Below are positions 41,993-50,185 of a stretch of 64,000 bases of DNA, piece by piece. This stretch comes from Brachybacterium sp. P6-10-X1 (GTDB lineage: Bacteria > Actinomycetota > Actinomycetes > Actinomycetales > Dermabacteraceae), in the NCBI RefSeq assembly GCF_001969445.1, contig NZ_CP017297.1, forward strand, positions 3,720,001 to 3,784,000. The letters run 5' to 3'. Positions within the stretch are counted from its first letter, which is position 1, and every line of letters starts with the position of its first letter. Under the pieces are notes generated by a model. It made no database searches. It was given only the letters and a program-made list of their open reading frames with translations, and was not told where the DNA came from. A program made the position numbers and the translations under genes.

Positions 41993-42889
41993 TCAGCCCG
42001 CCCGGCGCAGCGTGCGCGTGATCGTCTCCCGCACCCGGCCGGCCATCCCGGGGCCGTCGACGGGGGGGCGGCCGGCCACCTGGAGCGGGATGAACTCGGG
42101 CCAGTTCGGGCCGAAGTTCAGCAGGCGCTGAAGGTCGCACGCCGGGTCGACCCTCGCCCCGGCCAGATCCTCGTAGTCGTCGAGGAACCACATCGCGGCG
42201 TCGGCGGAGAACAGCACGGCGAGGTTGAGCCGGCAATGGCCCACGTCCAGCCCACGGTCCGCGAGGCCGACGGTGGGCCAGTCCACCACCGACGAGATGC
42301 TCCCGCCCTGCCAGAGCACGTTGAAGTGCTGGTAGTCGCCGTGGCTGAGCACGGCACAGGCAGGATCGGCGGGCCGAGCGGCGAGTTCGCGGGCGGTGCG
42401 GGCGAGCCCCGGGTCGCCGCCTTGCTCCAGCCAGGACAGCTCGGAGGACGCCCACAGCTCGCAGGGGCCGAGCACCGGCGCCGGCACCGCGTGGATCCGC
42501 GCCAGCATCGCGGCGAGCCGTCGCACCCAGGCCCGCAGATCGAGCGGAGCGAGCTCCACCCGCCCGGGCAGGAAGCGGGTCAGCGTGGTCGGCAGCCCGG
42601 AAGCGGTTCCCTCGGGGTCGGCGGCGATCAGGGAAGGGATCGGCAGACCGGCATCGGCCAGGGCGTCCAGCCCGGCGGTCTCACGGCGGACCATGTCGTG
42701 CTGCCAGCTCCCGTCCCCGGACCAGCGCCGCACGACGACGTCACCGCGACCGTCCACGCGCCGCACCTGCAGCATCTGCCCGGTGATACCGCCGACCAGC
42801 GAACGCACCAGCGTGACCTCGCCGACGAACGGGGAGAGCCAGGCGCGCAGCGCAGGGTCGAGGTCCGAGGCACCGGAGGTCGGGGGCAT
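41993..42889 (-). CDS. Aminoglycoside phosphotransferase-family (APH) kinase-like protein
   Basis: The 298-residue protein has a kinase fold: VVVRRWSGDGSWQHDMVRRE with the ATP-binding Arg/Lys region, the catalytic loop LSHGDYQHFNVLW and the metal Asp in VVDWPTVGLADRGLD. The family phosphorylates small alcohols, including choline, homoserine, fructosamines and macrolides, and drug resistance cannot be assumed. ATG 42889 is the first plausible start; no ribosome-binding site is clear. It ends at the bidirectional terminator. Confidence 0.82.
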   Translation of the reverse strand: MPPTSGASDLDPALRAWLSPFVGEVTLVRSLVGGITGQMLQVRRVDGRGDVVVRRWSGDGSWQHDMVRRETAGLDALADAGLPIPSLIAADPEGTASGLPTTLTRFLPGRVELAPLDLRAWVRRLAAMLARIHAVPAPVLGPCELWASSELSWLEQGGDPGLARTARELAARPADPACAVLSHGDYQHFNVLWQGGSISSVVDWPTVGLADRGLDVGHCRLNLAVLFSADAAMWFLDDYEDLAGARVDPACDLQRLLNFGPNWPEFIPLQVAGRPPVDGPGMAGRVRETITRTLRRAG

Positions 42890-43042
42890 GCGGCAGAGAC
42901 TGTCAGAGGGGTCCGAAGGGCTCAACCGGATTCCGGGACCTCGGTGAGCTCGTCCGGGCAGGATCTGTCCTCGCGTCTTTCTACGGTGGGTGCACACAGC
43001 GGCCCCGGCATCGGGCCGCGACATCTCTGGAGACGGGTCCCC

Positions 43043-43189
43043 GTGACCGCATCCTTGTCCGTCGTCACCCTGTACCGCGATCCTGTGGAGGCTGTGCGCT
43101 GGCTCGTCGAGGCCTTCGACGTCGAGGTGCTCGACTGCGAAGGACATCAGCGGTCGGTGGGCAGTTGCCGGCCCGGCCAGCCCTGGTGA
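43043..43189 (+). pseudogene. Truncated VOC (glyoxalase/PhnB-like) protein fragment
   Basis: From GTG 43043, with GGAG upstream, the product reads VTASLSVVTLYRDPVEAVRW then LVEAFDVEVLDCEGH: the first strand and helix of a VOC domain. It loses similarity and stops after 48 residues. A complete VOC protein needs about 120. The rest is not found in any frame of the 93 bp before the next gene, so this is a 5' remnant. Confidence 0.6.
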
Positions 43190-43261
43190 GGGAATAACGC
43201 AGCGCACGGGGACGTTGACAAGCGGTCCGCGCAGGATCCGCCACCGCTCCCAGGAGAATCC

Positions 43262-43927
43262 ATCACCGAGCACACCGCACTCATGAGCTCGTCCGCCGTC
43301 GCCCTTCCGGCTCTCGCCGTGCAGGCAGAGCGGCTCATAGATCTCGATGTCCATTCCCTCGCCGGCCTCTTCGAGGAGACGGTGCGGGCGGCCGTCGCAC
43401 AGTGGGGGAGCGAGCGCACCGACGTGCTGCTCGCGCTCGACCCGGCGCTCGCGCCGCCGTCGGCCCTGGCTCCTCTGCTGCGGCGCGGCGACAGGCCTGG
43501 TTTCGTGGTCGAGGACATGACCGACGTGGACCGCTTCGCCCCTACCGGCATCGAGCTGGGCGGCGAGGCGATCTATCTCGTCGAAGGGCTCGAGCGCGGG
43601 GACGACTTCGAGAACACCTCGCCCGCGGAGGCGCTCGTCGAGATCGCCTCCCGCAAGCGCACCCCGCTGCTGCTGAGCGAGGGCATCCACTGGGTGCTGC
43701 AGCAGCCGGAGATCCTCGAGCGCAATCACTGCTTCATGACCATCGGCTCGCGGCTGACGAAGCCGACCGGGAAGCTCGACTCCCGCACCCCGGCGCTGTG
43801 GATCTCCAACGGCACCGGGCGCGACGGGAAGGACCGCAAGGACGCCCCGAAGCTCGGATGGTGCTGGTGGAACAACCGCCACACCTGGCTCGGCATCGCC
43901 TCGACCGCGGGACGCACCGCCGCGTGA
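43262..43927 (+). CDS. DUF5701 family protein, possible non-standard ATC start
   Basis: The protein (214 residues from ATG 43283, 221 from 43262) belongs to the actinobacterial DUF5701 family, of unknown function. Conserved blocks include PLLLSEGIHWVLQQPEILER, CFMTIGSR and KLGWCWWNNRHTWLGIAS. The only good ribosome-binding site, AGGAG at 43252-43256, is 5 nt before an in-frame ATC (43262) followed by ACC GAG, whereas ATG 43283 has none. Either ATC is used, or an original ATG has mutated and initiation occurs downstream with reduced efficiency. The stop codon lies in a 35-bp tandem duplication. Confidence 0.75.
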   Translation: MTEHTALMSSSAVALPALAVQAERLIDLDVHSLAGLFEETVRAAVAQWGSERTDVLLALDPALAPPSALAPLLRRGDRPGFVVEDMTDVDRFAPTGIELGGEAIYLVEGLERGDDFENTSPAEALVEIASRKRTPLLLSEGIHWVLQQPEILERNHCFMTIGSRLTKPTGKLDSRTPALWISNGTGRDGKDRKDAPKLGWCWWNNRHTWLGIASTAGRTAA

Positions 43928-43992
43928 CGGACCGCGGCGCCCTGGCCTGCACCGCCGCGTGACGGACCGCGGCGCCCTGGCCTGCACCGCCG
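43916..43992 (+). repeat. 35-bp perfect tandem duplication at the DUF5701 stop codon
   Basis: Units 43916-43950 and 43951-43985 are identical and an 8-bp start of a third follows. The first unit contains the TGA stop of the DUF5701 gene. Confidence 0.85.
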
Positions 43993-44325
43993 CTCGGCCA
44001 CCCCGCCCCAGCCCGCCGCAGAGCTCGGTCTGCCCAGGGGCGTTGAGGGCCGGGTGCGCCGCTTCGAGCTCTGCGGGGTCGTTGCCAAGGCTGGTTGTGC
44101 GCACGGCAACGCAGATCTCGGTCGTCCCCGGTGCTTCCGGGCTGACCCCGCACGGGGCCGGCGGCCTGTAAGTCGTCCCCGCTCTCCCGCGCATCGCCCT
44201 CGTCGGTTACGGTGACCTCAATCGCGCGCGACGAGGACGCGAAAGGCGACCAGCGGGGCACGTCCCGTCGGCCCCTGCTCGTGGCCCCGTCGTGGACCCT
44301 TCCCCACCCCCGACAGGACAGCCCC
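43928..44325. other. 398-bp gap before cstA
   Basis: It holds the tandem duplication just described. TACGGT (44208-44213) is a likely -10 for the cstA operon, giving a leader of about 105 nt. The stretch 43993-44200 shows nothing I can name. Confidence 0.45.
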
Positions 44326-46038
44326 GTGAACTCCCTGATCCTCGCAGTGGTCGGCGTCGGCATGATGATCGCCGGCTACCTGCTGTACAGCCGCTTCCTC
44401 GCCCGGCGCGTCTACCGGCTCGACGCCGCCTTCCGCACCCCGTCCCACGAGCTGTCCGACGGCGTCGACTACGTCCCCACCAACAAGTTCATCCTCTGGG
44501 GCCACCACTTCACCTCGGTCGCCGGCGCCGCGCCCATCGTCGGCCCCGCCGTCGCGGTGATCTGGGGCTGGCTGCCCGCCTTCCTCTGGGTCACGCTCGG
44601 CACGGTCTTCTTCGCCGGCATGCACGACCTCGGCGCCTTGTGGGCGTCGGTGCGCAACCGCGGGCAGTCCATCGGCGCGCTGTCGGCCCGCTACATCGGC
44701 GCCCGCGGCAGCCGGCTGTTCCTGGTGGTCATCTTCCTGCTGCTGCTCATGGTCAATGCCGCCTTCGCGGTGGTCATCGCGGGCCTGCTGGTCTCCACCC
44801 CCACGGCGGTCATCCCCACCTGGGGTGCGCTCGTGGTGGCGGTGCTCATCGGCCAGGCGATCTATCGCCTGAAGTGGAATCTGCCGCTGGTCTCGATCGT
44901 CGGCGTGGCGGCTCTGTACGGGCTGATCCTGCTGGGCGACCGCCTCCCGGTGGTGCTGCCGGACTCGGTGCTGGGCCTGTCGCCGGAGGCGTTCTGGATC
45001 ATCGTGCTGTTCATCTACGCCGCGATCGCCTCGACGCTGCCGGTGTGGGTGCTGCTGCAGCCCCGCGACTACATCAACGGCCTGCAGCTGTTCATCGGTC
45101 TGGGCCTGCTGTACGGCTCGGTGCTGATCTTCAGCCCCACGATCGTGGCTCCCGCGGTCAATGCGAACGTCCCCGAGGGGACGCCGGGCATCATGCCGCT
45201 GCTGTTCGTCACCGTGGCCTGCGGCGCCATCTCCGGCTTCCACGGCATCGTCTCCTCCGGGACCTCCGCCAAACAGCTGGACAAGGAGACCGACGCCCGC
45301 TTCGTCGGCTACTTCGGCGCCGTCGGCGAGGGGCTGCTGGCTCTCGGCGCGATCATCGCCACCACGGCCGGGTTCCGCACCCTGGCGGACTGGGAGGAGG
45401 TCTACAGCGCCTTCAACGAGGGCGGCGTCGCGGCGTTCGTCACCGGCGGCGGCTCCATCCTCAACGCGGGCCTGGGGATCCCCACCTCGCTGTCGGCGAC
45501 GATCCTGGCCACCATGGCGGTGCTGTTCGCGGCCACCACCATGGACACCGGCGTGCGCCTGCAGCGCTTCGTCGTCCAGGAGATCGGCGACGTGATCGGC
45601 GTGAAGCTCGGCACCATCGTGGCCACGGCCATCGTGCTGGTGGTGTGCCTGGCGCTCACGTTCAGCGCCGGCGCCGACGGCTCCGGCGGCATGCTCATCT
45701 GGCCGCTGTTCGGCACCACGAACCAGATCATGGCGGGACTGACCCTGGCGATCCTCGCGGTGATGCTGATGCGCAAGCGCCGCCCGGTGCTGCCGATCAT
45801 GATCCCGCTCGTGTTCGTGCTGTTCATCAGCGTGTACGCGCTGATCATCCAGCTGGGCGGATTCCTCGCCGACGGCAACTGGCTGCTGCTGGTCCTCGAC
45901 GTGATCATCCTGATCGCCGCGGTCTGGGTGATCGTCGAGTCCGCGGTCGCGCTGAACCGCGCCCGCATCGCCGACCCCGAGCCCGACGACGAGGACGAGC
46001 GCGACTCGGTGGCTGCCGGCGGGAGCTCCCAGGAGTGA
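44326..46038 (+). CDS. cstA: Carbon starvation protein CstA family transporter
   Basis: The 570-residue membrane protein has about sixteen hydrophobic segments and the CstA (PF02554) hallmarks: DYVPTNKFILWGHHFTSVAG, WVTLGTVFFAGMHDLGALWA and CGAISGFHGIVSSGTSAKQL. CstA proteins take up pyruvate and, in some bacteria, peptides on starvation. This one is of the shorter group. AGGA precedes GTG 44326. The stop overlaps the start of the cory-CC-star gene, which in turn overlaps the ArsA ATPase gene, so three products are co-translated. Confidence 0.9.
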   Translation: MNSLILAVVGVGMMIAGYLLYSRFLARRVYRLDAAFRTPSHELSDGVDYVPTNKFILWGHHFTSVAGAAPIVGPAVAVIWGWLPAFLWVTLGTVFFAGMHDLGALWASVRNRGQSIGALSARYIGARGSRLFLVVIFLLLLMVNAAFAVVIAGLLVSTPTAVIPTWGALVVAVLIGQAIYRLKWNLPLVSIVGVAALYGLILLGDRLPVVLPDSVLGLSPEAFWIIVLFIYAAIASTLPVWVLLQPRDYINGLQLFIGLGLLYGSVLIFSPTIVAPAVNANVPEGTPGIMPLLFVTVACGAISGFHGIVSSGTSAKQLDKETDARFVGYFGAVGEGLLALGAIIATTAGFRTLADWEEVYSAFNEGGVAAFVTGGGSILNAGLGIPTSLSATILATMAVLFAATTMDTGVRLQRFVVQEIGDVIGVKLGTIVATAIVLVVCLALTFSAGADGSGGMLIWPLFGTTNQIMAGLTLAILAVMLMRKRRPVLPIMIPLVFVLFISVYALIIQLGGFLADGNWLLLVLDVIILIAAVWVIVESAVALNRARIADPEPDDEDERDSVAAGGSSQE

Positions 46039-46460
46039 GCCCCGCCCCTCAGCGCCGCCCCGCCGGCGGGTTCCCGGACGACCCGACCGACGGGGCGGCT
46101 CCCCGCCCGGTGGCTCCTGACGGGGTGGCTCCTGACGGGGTGGCTCCCGACGGGGCGGCTCATCCCGGGGGAGCGCCCCGTGCGGAGGCTCCCGGTCCCG
46201 GCCTCCGCGACCGCTGGCGGGCGTTCAGCGCGGGCCTGCACGAGTACTACGTCGGCCCCTACCGGCGCACCTTCGCCAAGGCCCAGCGGGACGAGGACGA
46301 CCTGTTCCGGATGCTGGTCATGTCCGAGATGCTCGGGGTGCCCAACCCCGCGTCCTACTACACGATCGAGTTGCTGCCGGTGCTCTACGACGGCTTCCAC
46401 GACTGGCACCGACGCATGGGCATGGAGCGCTCGCCCCTGGAGAACTACCGATGCTGCTGA
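46035..46460 (+). CDS. cory-CC-star protein (ends in Cys-Cys)
   Basis: The conserved 85-residue core (LHEYYVGPYRRTFAKAQRDE, LPVLYDGFHDWHRRMGMERS) matches the actinobacterial cory-CC-star family, named for its C-terminal Cys-Cys followed directly by the stop. The function is unknown. GTG 46035 overlaps the cstA stop, but the first 50 residues are a Pro/Gly-rich tail including three VAPDG repeats, and a start further downstream is possible. The 3' end overlaps the ATPase gene by 10 bp, so a stable 1:1 partnership is likely. Confidence 0.75.
   Translation: MSPAPQRRPAGGFPDDPTDGAAPRPVAPDGVAPDGVAPDGAAHPGGAPRAEAPGPGLRDRWRAFSAGLHEYYVGPYRRTFAKAQRDEDDLFRMLVMSEMLGVPNPASYYTIELLPVLYDGFHDWHRRMGMERSPLENYRCC
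46111..46155 (+). repeat. 15-bp tandem repeat, three copies, coding VAPDG
   Basis: Units start at 46111, 46126 and 46141; the first two are identical and the third differs by one base. All keep the frame of the cory-CC-star gene. Confidence 0.8.
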
Positions 46461-47539
46461 ACCTCGCCGCCGAGCGCCGCGTGCTGTTCCTGGGCGGCAA
46501 GGGAGGGGTCGGCAAGACCACGGTCGCCTCCGCGCTCGCCCTCGCCGCCGCCCGCGAGGGCCGACGGGCCCTGGTGGTCTCCACCGACCCCGCCCACAAC
46601 CTCGGCCACCTCTGGGACCAGAAGGTCGGCGACCGCCTCGCCCGCCTCGGCGACGGGGCGGGAGGGCGGCTGTCCGGGATCGAGATCGACCCCGACGCGA
46701 CCACCGATCAGCATCTGAAGGACGTGGCCCGGACCCTGCGCAAGCTGATGCCCGAGAACCTCGCGGGCGAGGTCGACAAGCATATGGAGCTCTCCCGCCG
46801 CTCCCCGGGCACCCACGAGGCCGCGGTGCTGGAGCGGATGACGGAGCTGGTCGAGAGCGGCATGGAGCGCTTCGACCTGGTCGTCTTCGACACCGCTCCC
46901 TCCGGGCACACCGCACGGCTGATGGCGCTGCCCGAGCTGATGACCGCCTGGACCGACGGACTGCTGGCCCGGCGGGAGAAGTCCCAGAAGCTCGGCGCGG
47001 CGATGCGCGGGCTCGACGGGGACCGCGGGAAGAAGCTGCTGGGCAGCACGGCCCCGCGCGACCCGGTCGAGGAGCGCGACGAGGAGATCCGATCGATCCT
47101 GTTGCGCCGCCGCGACCGCCTGGCCGGGCTGCGGGAGGTGCTCACCGACCGCGCGAGAACGTCGTTCGCGATCGTGCTGGCCGCCGAGCGACTGCCGGTG
47201 CTGGAGACCATCGCCCTGCACGAGGAGCTGACCCGCACCGGCGTCGACGTCGGCGGCCTCGTGGTCAACAAGCGCTCCCCGGCCGACCGCGGCGACTTCC
47301 TCGCCCGCCGCCACGCCCTCGAGGAGGAGCACCTGGGAACCCTCCGCGCGGCGCTGCCCGAGGTTCCGCTGCAGCAGATCCCGCTGGGGGAGGAGGACGT
47401 CGTCGGCCCCGCCGCCCTGGAACGGTTCGCCGGGCTGCTGGGCACCGCAGACGGCGTCCCGACGGCAGGGGCGCGCGGTGACGGCGGGAGGCCGACGGCG
47501 ACCTCGCGCTCAGACGGGGGAACAGCGCCCGCCGGCTGA
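46451..47539 (+). CDS. ArsA/Get3-family ATPase without cysteines
   Basis: The 362-residue single-domain ATPase has the deviant Walker A GGKGGVGKTT at residues 15-24, the switch segment VVSTDPAHNLGHLWDQKV and VFDTAPSGHTARLM. ArsA proteins power metalloid export through Cys ligands, and Get3 proteins use a CxxC zinc clasp. This protein contains no Cys at all, while its partner upstream ends in Cys-Cys. A disordered tail follows residue 335. ATG 46451 lies inside the cory-CC-star gene. No arsenite permease is nearby, so arsenic resistance is unlikely. Confidence 0.85.
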   Translation: MLLNLAAERRVLFLGGKGGVGKTTVASALALAAAREGRRALVVSTDPAHNLGHLWDQKVGDRLARLGDGAGGRLSGIEIDPDATTDQHLKDVARTLRKLMPENLAGEVDKHMELSRRSPGTHEAAVLERMTELVESGMERFDLVVFDTAPSGHTARLMALPELMTAWTDGLLARREKSQKLGAAMRGLDGDRGKKLLGSTAPRDPVEERDEEIRSILLRRRDRLAGLREVLTDRARTSFAIVLAAERLPVLETIALHEELTRTGVDVGGLVVNKRSPADRGDFLARRHALEEEHLGTLRAALPEVPLQQIPLGEEDVVGPAALERFAGLLGTADGVPTAGARGDGGRPTATSRSDGGTAPAG

Positions 47540-47647
47540 TCATGGCCCGGGCCCCGCCCGCGGCCGACCGGTCAGCACCCTGGACGCCGCACGCATCGGG
47601 ACGGATACTCGGGCCACCGACTCCGATCCGCTCACGGGAGAGCAACC

Positions 47648-48679
47648 ATGGAACACCGACTGCTGGGACGCAGCGGAACCTCCGTCTCGGTACAGACGCT
47701 GGGCACGATGACCTTCGGCGCCGAGGCCGACGAGTCCGCCTCGCACGAGATCATCACCGCCTACGTCGAGGGCGGCGGGAACATGCTGGACACGGCCGAC
47801 GTGTACAGCCGCGGCGTCTCCGAGGAGATCATCGGCCGCTGGCTCGCCGCGCACCCCACGGAGGCCGAGCAGGTCGTGCTCGCCACCAAGGGTCGGGCCG
47901 CGATGGGGGAGGGGCCCAACGACGTCGGCCAGTCCCGGCGCCACCTGCGCCGAGCCCTCGACGCCTCCCTGCGGCGCCTGGATGTGGAGCACATCGACCT
48001 CTACCAGATGCACGCCTTCGACGCGCTGACCCCGCTCGAGGAGACGCTGGGCTTCCTCGCCGAGGCGATCGCGAGCGGGAAGATCTCCTACTACGGGTTC
48101 TCGAACTATCTGGGCTGGCAGCTCACCAAGGCGGTGCACCTCGCGCAGGCGCACGGGTGGCCGGCGCCGGTGACGGTGCAGCCGCAGTACAACCTGCTGG
48201 TGCGCGACATCGAACACGAGATCGTACCCGCCGGCCTCGACGCCGGCATGGGCCTGCTGCCCTGGTCGCCGCTCGCCGGCGGCTGGCTGAGCGGGAAGTA
48301 CGAGCGGGACGTGCCGCCGACCGGCGCGACGCGGCTGGGCGAGAACCCCCAGCGCGGCATGGAGGCCTGGGAGAAGCGCAACGCCGACGAGCGGACCTGG
48401 GACACCCTGGACGTCGTCCGGGCGGTCGCCGATGCGCACCGTGCCTCGCCCTCGCAGATCGCGCTGGCCTGGGCGACGGCGCAGCCCGCCGTGACCTCGG
48501 TGATCATCGGTGCCCGCACCGTCGAGCAGCTGCACGACAACATGGGCGCCGCCGAGATCGAGCTGACCGACGAGGAGCTCGCGCGTCTCGACGAGGTGAG
48601 CGCCCCGGTGATGGACGACTATCCGTACGGGCCCGCCGGGATCCGGCAGCGTCACCGCTCGGTGGTGCAGGGCGAGTAG
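47648..48679 (+). CDS. Aldo/keto reductase
   Basis: The 343-residue TIM-barrel enzyme reduces carbonyls with NADPH. The tetrad is visible: Asp and Tyr in NMLDTADVYSRG, Lys in VLATKG and His in DLYQMHAFD. NADP contacts lie in SVIIGARTVEQL. It resembles the YajO/Tas-type group (AKR11-13). GGGAGAG precedes ATG 47648. It converges with a WYL regulator gene. Confidence 0.9.
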   Translation: MEHRLLGRSGTSVSVQTLGTMTFGAEADESASHEIITAYVEGGGNMLDTADVYSRGVSEEIIGRWLAAHPTEAEQVVLATKGRAAMGEGPNDVGQSRRHLRRALDASLRRLDVEHIDLYQMHAFDALTPLEETLGFLAEAIASGKISYYGFSNYLGWQLTKAVHLAQAHGWPAPVTVQPQYNLLVRDIEHEIVPAGLDAGMGLLPWSPLAGGWLSGKYERDVPPTGATRLGENPQRGMEAWEKRNADERTWDTLDVVRAVADAHRASPSQIALAWATAQPAVTSVIIGARTVEQLHDNMGAAEIELTDEELARLDEVSAPVMDDYPYGPAGIRQRHRSVVQGE

Positions 48680-48721
48680 GGGCTGCGCCGGATCACGCCT
48701 CGGGCCACGACGCCCCTGCGC

Positions 48722-49423
48722 TCATCGATCCACGCCCCGGAAATCCCACCGGGAGAGGTCCTCCTCCAGCGGATCGGGGTCGCGCTGCGGCGGCACCTCG
48801 TCCGTGCGGGCGATCTCGAGGATGCAGTCGGTGCGGAAGCCGCGCACGCCGCCTCGCAGTCGGCACCAGCCCACCAGGATCCAGCCGCCGCGCACGGTGA
48901 TCAGCCCCAACGGCTCGACGGACCGCCGGGTGCGCTCGCCGGTGTCGGGCCGCGCGTAGTCGAGCTCCACCACGCGGGGACGCTCCAGCACAGCTCGCAG
49001 CACCTCGGCGATGTGCTGATCCGTCGGGCCCTCCGGCGCCATCGCCGCGACTCGAGCGGCCAGGGCGCGGGATCGCCGGCGACGTGCGGGCGGCATCGCC
49101 CCGAGCACCTTGTCCATCGCGCGGGACGCGTCCTCGGCGAAGGGTGATCCCATCATGACGCTGAGTCCGGCCGTGACGGCCATCGCCTCGGGCGGGGTGA
49201 GGGCCAGCGGCGGCAGCGAGTAGTCCCGACGGATCGCGTATCCGCCGGTGCGCCCGGCCACGGCGTACAGCGGGACGCCTGCTTCCTGCAGGGCGTGCAC
49301 ATCTCGCTCGATCGTGCGCGTGCTGACCTCGAAACGAGCGGCCAGCCGGGGCACGGAGACCGGGCGCTCGGCATTCGCGCGCAGCACGTCGAGCAGGGCG
49401 TGGTGCCGTTCGCTGCGTCGCAT
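48722..49423 (-). CDS. YafY-type HTH/WYL transcriptional regulator
   Basis: The 233-residue protein has an N-terminal winged HTH (about residues 5-60, VPRLAARFEVSTRTIERDVH) and a WYL-type C-terminal domain (VELDYARPDTGERTRRSVEP, GGWILVGWCRLRGGVRGFRT). WYL domains bind nucleic acids or small ligands. TACGCT lies 6 nt before ATG 49423, so the mRNA is probably leaderless. It is divergent from a VOC gene, a frequent pairing, and may control it. Confidence 0.87.
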   Translation of the reverse strand: MRRSERHHALLDVLRANAERPVSVPRLAARFEVSTRTIERDVHALQEAGVPLYAVAGRTGGYAIRRDYSLPPLALTPPEAMAVTAGLSVMMGSPFAEDASRAMDKVLGAMPPARRRRSRALAARVAAMAPEGPTDQHIAEVLRAVLERPRVVELDYARPDTGERTRRSVEPLGLITVRGGWILVGWCRLRGGVRGFRTDCILEIARTDEVPPQRDPDPLEEDLSRWDFRGVDR

Positions 49424-49429
49424 CGACCC

Positions 49430-49435
49430 AGCGTA
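49430..49435 (-). promoter_or_regulatory. -10 (TACGCT) of the WYL regulator, leaderless arrangement
   Basis: TACGCT on the minus strand is followed by 6 nt and the ATG at 49423, without a ribosome-binding site. Confidence 0.5.
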
Positions 49436-49476
49436 GGGAGTCGGCGCCCGAGGGGGAAGATCGGTCCCGAAAACCC

Positions 49477-49492
49477 CGACACACCGTTGTCG
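49477..49492. promoter_or_regulatory. Inverted repeat in the WYL/VOC divergent gap
   Basis: CGACA (49477-49481) and TGTCG (49488-49492) form a dyad with a 6-bp spacer between the two divergent start codons. It is a modest candidate operator. Confidence 0.25.
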
Positions 49493-49546
49493 CGGGCCCG
49501 ACGGATCCTGAGGTCTCATCACTCCCGCATAGCGAAGGAATACCTC

Positions 49547-49915
49547 ATGACCAGCCCGAACATGTTCATCGTGTACGTCAGCGACGTCGCGCGCACCGTC
49601 GACTTCTACCGACAGCTCTTCGGGATCGAGCCCACGTTCTTCCCGAGCCCCGGATTCGCGACCTTCGCCCTCGGCAGCGGGGTCGACCTCGCCCTGTGGT
49701 CCGCCCACGACGTCGCGCTCGCCGGCGACGTCGTGCGCACCAGCGAGATCTGCCTGTGCCTGCCCGGCGGGCCCGAGGCGATCGAGGCGCAGCTGAGCAC
49801 CTGGGCCGCTCTCGGCGTCACCGTGCTCGAGCCACCGCATGACGCCGTCTTCGGCCGCACCACCGTCGTCGCCGACCCCGACGGGAACCGCATCCGGATC
49901 GCGCCCGTGGACTGA
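49547..49915 (+). CDS. VOC family protein (single glyoxalase-type domain)
   Basis: The 122-residue protein has two beta-alpha-beta-beta-beta halves: MFIVYVSDVARTVDFYRQLF, then VLEPPHDAVFGRTTVVADPD and GNRIRIAPVD. It resembles PhnB-like/bleomycin-binding VOC proteins of unassigned activity. CGAAGGAA lies before ATG 49547. It is divergent from the WYL regulator, which may sense its substrate. Confidence 0.87.
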   Translation: MTSPNMFIVYVSDVARTVDFYRQLFGIEPTFFPSPGFATFALGSGVDLALWSAHDVALAGDVVRTSEICLCLPGGPEAIEAQLSTWAALGVTVLEPPHDAVFGRTTVVADPDGNRIRIAPVD

Positions 49916-50029
49916 AGGACGCGGGGCGTCCGCCTCGCCGTGACCGGTATGGCGGGGCGGGCCGGCGGCCAGCACATCACGTTCGACCGGCTCCTCGATC
50001 CTGGGCAGGATGCGGGGGTAGCGCCGCCG

Positions 50030-50185
50030 TCACGGGATCAGACGAGTCGCCTCCGGATGAGCAGCAGCAAGAGCCTTGTCGACGGTCGGCAGATGCGCCC
50101 CGCGGCTCGCTGCCAGGGCCGCGAGATACGCGTCGGTGACGTGTCGATACCCGACGACCCGCGAGCGGAACGGCAGGTGCTGCTC
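50030..50185 (-). pseudogene. C-terminal remnant of a PIN-domain (VapC-like) toxin
   Basis: The minus strand reads LPFRSRVVGYRHVTDAYLAA, then SRGAHLPTVDKALAAAHPEA and TRLIP before the stop at 50030. This is the last third of a PIN RNase, including the conserved acidic D of VTDAYL. No start and no N-terminal PIN motifs are found upstream, where the membrane-protein gene ends at 50184. No antitoxin gene is present. It is a relic of a toxin-antitoxin pair. Confidence 0.6.

Noticed and set aside
41993-42889. Aminoglycoside resistance gene
   Set aside because: The kinase fold is shared by many metabolic phosphotransferases, there is no mobile element nearby, and the sequence does not show antibiotic specificity.
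46451-47539. Arsenic resistance operon
   Set aside because: The ATPase has no cysteine, and no ArsB, Acr3, ArsR or ArsC gene is adjacent.
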